DNA from: DASXRC01 sp036506495
Lineage (GTDB): Bacteria; Actinomycetota; Actinomycetes; Mycobacteriales; Micromonosporaceae
Length of the DNA: 6,426 nt
Assembly: GCA_036506495.1 (NCBI GenBank)
Contig: DASXRQ010000059.1
Span: forward strand, 1-6,426
Direction: 5' to 3'
This document shows, piece by piece, positions 6,010-6,426 of the stretch. Position numbers and translations under genes: made by a program. Under the pieces are notes generated by a model that saw only the letters and a program-made list of their open reading frames with translations, ran no database searches and was not told where the DNA came from. Each line of letters begins with the position of its first letter. Position 1 is the stretch's first letter.

Positions 6010-6426
6010 CGCGCGGGCCGCTCGGATCCGGTGACCATCGGAGACGGCGCGTCGGAGCCGTCGCCCTGTGCCGGCGCCGCGAGGGCGGTACGAATCGCCT
6101 GGTGCAGCGGTGGGACCCAGGACCGGGCGAGGGTCCGCGCCTGCGCCATGCTGTGCAGGGCCGCGGTCTCGACAGGGAGATTGACCGACCGGAACGCCGG
6201 CAGACCGGTCATTTCAACGCGAAAAACCGGGCGACGGCGTTCAGCGATCTCCAACGTCTCGGGAAAGTCGTCGTCCGGGGTGAAGACCAACCCGTTCACC
6301 GTCCACGGGGTCACGAGCACCAGTGTGGGCGCGTCGTGCACGACGGCGACGTCGACGACATCCACCGTGAGGCGGGCGTTGGCTACCGGGTCGCCGAGAA
6401 ACACCTCGCGATGTACGCGTTCGAAC
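6003..6426 (-). CDS. HybE-like [NiFe]-hydrogenase assembly chaperone, 5' end beyond the window
   Basis: The reading frame is open to the right edge, so the true start is probably outside. The GTG at 6404 is only the first possible start inside, and the frame upstream of it reads FERVHRE. The features resemble HybE, a cytoplasmic chaperone that binds hydrogenase precursors during assembly and Tat proofreading: an amphipathic start with FERV, an LVLVTPWTVNGLVFTP segment (TPW at 32-34 counted from GTG 6404) and a later ALHSMAQARTLA segment (HSM at 84-86). From memory, E. coli HybE has ITPWMLSAVIFP and SHSMSIEEGQ at equivalent places. The visible length (about 140 residues) suits a family of about 150-160 residues. 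The last 25 residues are low-complexity. Its stop lies inside the hypF start region (7-nt overlap), which ties it to hydrogenase maturation. The family call rests on few motifs, so an uncharacterised hydrogenase accessory protein is the alternative. Confidence 0.6.
   Translation of the reverse strand, partial: FERVHREVFLGDPVANARLTVDVVDVAVVHDAPTLVLVTPWTVNGLVFTPDDDFPETLEIAERRRPVFRVEMTGLPAFRSVNLPVETAALHSMAQARTLARSWVPPLHQAIRTALAAPAQGDGSDAPSPMVTGSERPARC

Noticed and set aside
5306..6034. A 242-codon plus-strand open frame opposite the 5' half of hypF
   Set aside because: Antisense shadow with Arg/Ser/Ala-rich composition and no domain pattern.

Overview
The window is very GC-rich and its codons strongly favour G or C in third position, which suggests an actinomycete (Streptomyces, Micromonospora or Frankia type). 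The genus cannot be fixed from this sequence. Two regions differ sharply in condition.

Right-hand region (1174 to the right edge, all minus strand): a compact, intact-looking [NiFe]-hydrogenase maturation operon. In transcription order it reads hybE-like (cut by the window edge), hypF, hypC, hypD, hypE. Every junction overlaps, by 7, 1, 4 and 4 nt, so the five genes are almost certainly one translationally coupled unit. HypF and HypE make cyanide ligands from carbamoyl phosphate. HypC and HypD form the scaffold on which the Fe(CN)2CO group is built. The HybE-like protein is a likely chaperone for a hydrogenase subunit. The nickel-insertion genes hypA and hypB and the hydrogenase structural genes are not in the window. 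If present they should lie upstream, beyond position 6426, or elsewhere in the genome.

Left-hand region (1 to about 1136): decayed DNA with no intact gene. From left to right it holds the 5' part of an IS3/rve-type transposase gene on the plus strand, with one frameshift and no DDE catalytic domain. Next, abutting at about 469, is the remnant of a membrane-anchored alpha/beta hydrolase gene on the minus strand. The hydrolase remnant carries several small indels and is interrupted by a roughly 99-bp element with about 29-bp terminal inverted repeats. That element looks like a MITE, a non-autonomous miniature transposon.

I see no CRISPR array, tRNA, rRNA or convincing terminator. The strongest candidate for something undescribed is the miniature inverted-repeat element at 741-839. 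The hyp operon itself is conventional.
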